A DNA stretch of 6,013 nt from an uncultured Ilumatobacter sp. Its GTDB lineage: Bacteria > Actinomycetota > Acidimicrobiia > Acidimicrobiales > Ilumatobacteraceae. The stretch is taken from NCBI GenBank assembly GCA_938049325.1, contig CALICC010000135.1, positions 1-6,013 of the forward strand. Direction: 5' to 3'. A program made the translations under genes and the position numbers. Shown in pieces: positions 5,878 through 6,013 of this stretch. How positions within the stretch are numbered: position 1 is the first letter of the stretch; the number at the start of each line of letters is the position of its first letter. The notes beneath the pieces were generated by a model, which was not told the DNA's origin, searched no databases, and was given only the letters and a program-made list of their open reading frames with translations.

Positions 5878-5881
5878 AGGA
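5878..5881 (+). promoter_or_regulatory. Ribosome binding site of leuC
   Basis: AGGA (followed by AA) lies 6 nt before the ATG at 5888, a well-spaced site that fixes the leuC start. Confidence 0.75.
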
Positions 5882-5887
5882 AACAAC

Positions 5888-6013
5888 ATGGGCAAGACAC
5901 TGCCGGAGAAGGTCTGGGAACGTCACCTCGTCCAGTCGGGCGAGGGCGAACCCGACCTCATCTACATCGATCTCCACCTCGTGCACGAGGTCACCAGCCC
6001 GCAGGCCTTCGAC
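5888..6013 (+). CDS. leuC: 3-isopropylmalate dehydratase large subunit, N-terminal fragment (3' end beyond the window)
   Basis: Only the first 42 residues are in the window. MGKTLPEKVWERHLV and DLIYIDLHLVHEVTSPQAFD are the strongly conserved opening of LeuC, where the histidine-containing 'DLHLVHEVTSPQAF' segment lies near the active site. LeuC with LeuD forms the cytoplasmic iron-sulfur isomerase that converts 2-isopropylmalate to 3-isopropylmalate in leucine synthesis; the cluster-binding cysteines would lie further downstream, outside the window. leuD normally follows. The start is fixed by a good ribosome binding site and by homologues. The divergent IclR-type regulator and the palindrome at 5815-5831 point to repression of this gene. 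No clear -10 box for leuC is visible between the palindrome and the start. Confidence 0.95.
   Translation, partial: MGKTLPEKVWERHLVQSGEGEPDLIYIDLHLVHEVTSPQAFD

Overview
The window is about 6 kb of high-GC bacterial chromosome. Codon use, protein families and gene order suggest an actinobacterium. The Asp/Glu-rich proteins, strong C/G third-position bias and an NdgR/LtbR-type IclR gene divergent from leuC fit the phylum. An Acidimicrobiia (Ilumatobacter-like) source is my guess and cannot be proven from the sequence. Protein-coding genes fill almost the whole window. I see no RNA gene, mobile element or CRISPR array.

Layout from left to right. (1) The 5' part of a leftward gene for a beta-propeller, glycosidase-like protein runs off the left edge (477 to 1). 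(2) Divergent from it is a questin-oxidase-like (DUF4243-type) protein (565-1521), probably translated from a leaderless mRNA. (3) A 117-bp gap (1522-1638) carries four direct repeats with an exact 11-bp period, the pattern bound by PhoP/OmpR-type response regulators. (4) A tightly coupled three-gene operon follows: a CotH-kinase-like lipoprotein (1639-3084), a PhoP-type response regulator (3081-3770) and its sensor histidine kinase (3767-5173), each junction overlapping by 4 bases. (5) A leftward IclR-family regulator of the NdgR/LtbR type (5800-5159) converges on the kinase gene and overlaps its end by 15 bp. (6) Rightward leuC, the large subunit of isopropylmalate isomerase, starts at 5888 and leaves the window. 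The IclR-leuC gap holds a perfect 17-bp palindrome sitting in the spacer of the regulator's own promoter.

Two regulatory units stand out. The first is an apparently self-regulated, membrane-facing module: the sensor kinase phosphorylates the PhoP-like regulator, which probably binds the repeat array in front of the operon and so controls its own genes plus a secreted, membrane-anchored CotH-type kinase. That the CotH protein is an output or accessory sensor of this two-component system is an inference from gene order. The second is the leucine pathway control pair known from other actinobacteria (IclR-type repressor divergent from leuCD), with a clear candidate operator.
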